Assembly (NCBI GenBank): GCA_905372875.1
Contig: CAJPQU010000102.1
Location: 1-6,947 of the forward strand
Origin: an uncultured Schwartzia sp.
GTDB lineage: Bacteria; Bacillota; Negativicutes; Selenomonadales; Selenomonadaceae
Direction of reading: 5' to 3'
Length of the DNA: 6,947 nt
Shown here: piece by piece, positions 6,274 through 6,947 of the stretch
How the letters are laid out: every line of letters begins with the position of its first letter
Numbering within the stretch: the first letter of the stretch is position 1
Position numbers and translations under genes: made by a program
The notes under the pieces: model-generated
What the model was told of the DNA's origin: nothing
Database searches by the model: none
What the model saw: the letters and a program-made list of their open reading frames with translations, nothing else

Positions 6274-6947
6274 TTATCTCAGCTTCTTCGTCGTCATGAC
6301 AACTCTTTTCAAAAGATCAATATTTTCTAAAGATTTTCCGGTTCCTTCCCCCACACAGGACAGTGCATCTTCCGACACCAAGACCGGCATACCCGTTTCC
6401 TTACTGAGCAGCTTATCAAGATTGGTCAGAAGTGCCCCGCCGCCTGTCATCATGATCCCATGATCCATCACGTCCGCAGCTAATTCCGGTGGTGTCTTTT
6501 CCAGCGTTCCCTTCACCGCGTCAATAATCTTATATACCGGTTCATGTAAGGCATCCCGTATCTCACTGGCTTTGATATTAAGTGTTTTAGGGAGACCGCT
6601 GACAAGATCCCGTCCCCGAATATCCATCGCACGATTCGTTGTCTCTGTTACGATGGCAGAACCAATGGAGATCTTGATCTCCTCCGCTGTCCGTTCCCCG
6701 ATCATCAAGTTATACATCCGCTTGACATATTGGACAATAGCGGAATCCATCTCATCTCCACCGATGCGAATCGATCGGCTGGTGACGATACCCCCCAGGG
6801 AAATAATGGCAATTTCCGTTGTCCCACCGCCGATATCAACGACCATACTACCCGTCGCTTCTTCAACCGGCAACCCTGCACCAATGGCAGCGGCCATTGG
6901 TTCCTCAATGAGGTACGCTTCTCTGGCACCGGCTTGTTGTGCCGCAT
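6274..6947 (-). CDS. mreB: MreB, actin-like rod-shape protein (5' end outside window)
   Basis: MreB is the bacterial actin homologue whose membrane-bound filaments orient the elongasome. The visible frame gives the last 223 residues of a protein normally around 340 long and enters from the right edge as AAQQAGAREAYLIEEP, a highly conserved MreB stretch. Next come MAAAIGAGLPVEEATG and the phosphate-2 loop MVVDIGGGTTEIA. The nucleotide-binding segment MMTGGGALLTNLDKLL, with GMPVLVSEDALSCVGEGTGK, lies near the C-terminus. All match the actin-superfamily ATPase fold. The ATG at 6897 is an internal methionine, not the start. The stop codon abuts the mreC ATG. Paralogues Mbl and MreBH share these motifs, but position ahead of mreC and mreD supports MreB itself. 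Confidence 0.97.
   Translation of the reverse strand, partial: AAQQAGAREAYLIEEPMAAAIGAGLPVEEATGSMVVDIGGGTTEIAIISLGGIVTSRSIRIGGDEMDSAIVQYVKRMYNLMIGERTAEEIKISIGSAIVTETTNRAMDIRGRDLVSGLPKTLNIKASEIRDALHEPVYKIIDAVKGTLEKTPPELAADVMDHGIMMTGGGALLTNLDKLLSKETGMPVLVSEDALSCVGEGTGKSLENIDLLKRVVMTTKKLR

Noticed and set aside
6274..6897. ATG at 6897 as the start of a short MreB
   Set aside because: The frame continues upstream to the window edge with conserved MreB sequence, so this methionine is internal.

Overview
The window is a compact cell-shape and division-site cluster, with every gene on the minus strand. Transcription order, from right to left, is mreB (5' end outside the window), mreC, mreD, mrdA (class B penicillin-binding protein 2), minC, minD, minE, and rodA (3' end outside the window). 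This order, the MinCDE set with a MinE, and the moderate base composition suggest a rod-shaped or ovoid bacterium of the Clostridia/Negativicutes side of the Firmicutes, where elongasome and Min genes are commonly adjacent. I cannot name the genus. No mobile element, tRNA, rRNA, CRISPR array or phage gene is visible, and there is no gene-free stretch over about 120 bp.

Layout: 6274-6947 is the C-terminal two-thirds of MreB. 5140-6273 is MreC, directly abutting mreB and carrying an unusually long Pro/Ser/Thr/Ala-rich C-terminal tail. 4646-5140 is MreD, overlapping mreC by one base. 2803-4596 is PBP2 (GTG start), after a 49 bp gap that holds a small hairpin. 2056-2715 is MinC, after an 87 bp gap with possible secondary structure. 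1260-2045 is MinD and 963-1250 is MinE, both closely packed. A strong intrinsic terminator (917-956) follows minE. RodA then runs from 843 to the left edge.

How the genes work together: MreB filaments with MreC and MreD position the elongasome, whose glycosyltransferase (RodA) and transpeptidase (PBP2) build the lateral cell wall. MinD recruits MinC, the FtsZ-polymerisation inhibitor, to the membrane. MinE drives MinD off the membrane, so that the division site is confined to mid-cell. The two systems may therefore share an mRNA, while the terminator would set rodA apart from the rest.

I find no new biological system here. The points worth a second look are modest: the MreC tail, the terminator in front of rodA with no obvious promoter after it, two intergenic hairpins, an atypical RGGQ motif in MinC and a basic tail on MinE.
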